64,000 nt of DNA, taken from positions 124,001 to 188,000 of the forward strand of contig JAGYKV010000009.1 in the NCBI GenBank assembly GCA_018401415.1, written 5' to 3'. Numbering within the stretch: the stretch's first letter is position 1; each line of letters opens with the position of its first letter. The DNA comes from Candidatus Nanopelagicales bacterium (GTDB lineage: Bacteria > Actinomycetota > Actinomycetes > S36-B12). Below, piece after piece: positions 62,383-64,000 of this stretch. Under the pieces are notes generated by a model. It saw nothing but the letters and a program-made list of their open reading frames with translations. It ran no database searches and was not told where the DNA came from. A program made the position numbers and the translations under genes.

Positions 62383-63854
62383 ATGCTCAGTGCACCACAC
62401 TCTCCACGCAGGTGGTCGACTCTCACGTATCGCCTTGCAATGCTCATTGCTGGTCTTCTTGCCATCTCGGCGATTCTGACCACCACTTTTGCTGTGCGCT
62501 CCGTTCAAGATGCACTGTATTCAGAAGTATCCCAGTCAATGGTTAACGTGTCCGCTCGGTCCAAGATGCCCTGTATTCAGAAGTCTCACAGTCAATGATC
62601 AACGTTCATTCTTCGGTGGAAAGCACCATCGATCTGCAATACAACAGCGTGGAGGCGTTTCGCCAGGCTGAACTTGATGCTCGTCGCGATGGTCTTCGCG
62701 ATGTAGCCGCTCCCCTCACCACCACATTGGATCAAATCCGGCTGATGGCTGACTCGGGCGAAATCACCTTGGCCCAGGCACAGAGCAATTCATTGCAACT
62801 TCTCAAAGATGTCCGCTTTGCCAATGAGGACTACTTCTTCACATACGACCGGTCCATGACAGCAATTTCGCACCCCGATGCCAAATTCCAAGGTCGAAAC
62901 TTGATTGACTTGCAGGATGCTGACGGGAAGTTCGTGTTGCGCGAACTTCGCGATGTCGCACTCAATGAAGGCAGCGGGTACGTCGACTACAAATGGGTGC
63001 GCCTCAATGAAACTGAATCCGTGCCCAAACTCGGCTTCGTCTTTCACTATGAACCGTGGGATTGGATTATTGGCACGGGAGTGTACGTCGATGACATCGA
63101 TGCTGCTGCTGCCGAGAGGATCGAAGCGATCAAGGCCGAACTTTCTGCTTCATTAAGCCAAGTGAGTTTCTCCGAAGACAGTATGTTCTATATTTTGAAT
63201 CAAGAGGGGCAACTTATTGTCTCACCTGAAGGAGCAACGGCACTCGATCAATTTTCCGAGACACCTGCCGGACAGCAAATAAATGCCACTCTCGCAATGA
63301 CTGCGCCTCCCCCTGGTGATTCTTTGGTCGAAACCGTTGTGCCTGCCACATTGCGTAACGGTGCTTCCGAAGATTGGGTTATGCAGACTTCCACAATCCC
63401 CGAACTCGGCTGGATTCTGGTGTCGGCGGTTCCCCAAGCAGAGCTGGCCGGCCCCGGCCGGACAATCGCCATTCAACAGTTACTCATGAGCCTGGCCATT
63501 CTCGTGCTTGGTCTGGGCGCCGGGCTTCTGCTCAGCCGGCGACTTGTGCGCCCCGTGGAAGACATCACCAAAGCGGCCGTAGCTCTCTCCAATGACACAT
63601 TCGATCCGACCTCACTTGACCGGGCCGCGAAGCGCAGCGACGAGGTGGGTGAACTCGCTCGCACTTTCCAGCGAATGGGTGACGAGTTGGTGAAGAGGGA
63701 ACGCAAGCTGCGCGAGCAGGTCGCGAAACTCACCGTGGTCATTGACCGCACCAAATTGGCTGAGTCCGTTGACGAGATCACCGAATCCGAACACTTCCAA
63801 CGGATCAAAGCTCAGGCAGATGAACTACGCAAAAACAAGCCACGCCCGGAGTAG
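62383..63854 (+). CDS. Membrane sensor with Cache and HAMP domains, split by a frameshift inside a 56-bp near-repeat
   Basis: The start at 62383 has AGAGGAAG upstream. The first frame gives a membrane helix (LAMLIAGLLAISAILTTTFA) and RSVQDALYSEVSQSMVNV, then leaves frame. A second copy of that segment 56 bases on continues in the right frame as QDALYSEVSQSMINVHSS. Then come an sCache_2-like domain (NEDYFFTYDRSMTAISHPDA, DWIIGTGVYVDDID), a second helix and a HAMP domain (RRLVRPVEDITKAAVAL). No kinase or MA signalling domain follows, so output is unknown. Adding one base near 62556 restores the whole gene. Confidence 0.78.
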
Positions 63855-63859
63855 CCGGT

Positions 63860-64000
63860 TCACCAAGCAGGGGGCAGGACCCGGCAACGCTCCACAATCT
63901 GGCCAAAAGTTTTGTTGTCTTCGGGGACGTCGTAATAATCCAGCAAGAACGATCGCACCCCAGCTTCAGCAATCACTGCTAGTCCCGCCTCGCGGCCTGC
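63860..64000 (-). CDS. Partial gene at the window edge, C-terminus of an unknown protein
   Basis: 46 codons are open to the window end, finishing DYYDVPEDNKTFGQIVERCR and VLPPAW. The composition is clearly protein-like and the start lies outside the window. I do not recognise the family. Confidence 0.5.
   Translation of the reverse strand, partial: AGREAGLAVIAEAGVRSFLLDYYDVPEDNKTFGQIVERCRVLPPAW

Overview
The window reads as chromosome from a planktonic, probably freshwater, actinobacterium of moderate G+C. The signs are an actinorhodopsin-type proton pump, an actinobacterial ssb/ettA/thioesterase neighbourhood, a four-subunit-style cox operon with a divergent ctaG, frequent GTG starts and tightly overlapping ATGA junctions. 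I cannot fix the order or genus from the sequence alone. No rRNA and no CRISPR array were seen.

Layout. 0-8.6 kb holds core genes: SDR-DUF2867 protein, truncated hemoglobin, GH13 glucosidase, thioesterase, EttA, SSB and actinorhodopsin. 8.6-11 kb, next to tRNA-Arg(UCU), carries a broken DUF4143 ATPase and a decayed VapBC pair. 11-18 kb has an FN3 lipoprotein, a CorA-type transporter, a UPF0303 protein, an acyltransferase and a DUF2252 protein. 18-24.5 kb is a sulfur region: a SAM riboswitch leads into a sulfonate-type ABC importer, a homocysteine-forming sulfhydrylase, a CoA-binding protein and a thioredoxin-NHL protein. 24.5-33 kb is respiration: K+ channel, CopD-like protein, cox subunits III, I and II and a cupredoxin, with ctaG and a TlpA lipoprotein divergent. 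33-39.6 kb has an rRNA methyltransferase, a PGPGW-RibD fusion, TerC under a Mn2+ riboswitch, an esterase, Usp, CBS and Orn.

39.6-49 kb is an accessory region anchored on tRNA-His. Copies of the tRNA 3' end recur and separate modules: AbiEi/AbiEii, an IS481 scrap, MntA/HepT, an MFS transporter, then HipBA with a SagB-like oxidoreductase and an NHLP-type RiPP precursor. No integrase is visible.

47-61 kb is the most interesting part, a RiPP (peptide natural product) locus. It has the SagB-like enzyme, a precursor with an NHLP leader ending in GG followed by the six residues CCDCDA, a Na/Pi-type symporter, a secretion adaptor, a C39-peptidase ABC exporter, a second NHLM-type ABC protein, and a convergent LanM with a CCG zinc motif like that of ProcM. 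The visible core has no Ser or Thr for LanM to dehydrate. LanM plus a headless binding-protein fragment is bracketed by inverted copies of an IS3-family end. The region therefore looks rearranged, with LanM either orphaned from its precursor or recruited.

Quality warning: seven conserved genes are each split by what looks like one single-base indel (ettA, DUF4143 ATPase, CoA-binding protein, cox subunit III, tlpA, orn, Cache-HAMP protein) and one by an in-frame TGA (thioredoxin-NHL). Some lie in homopolymers, so sequencing or assembly error is likely for several of them.
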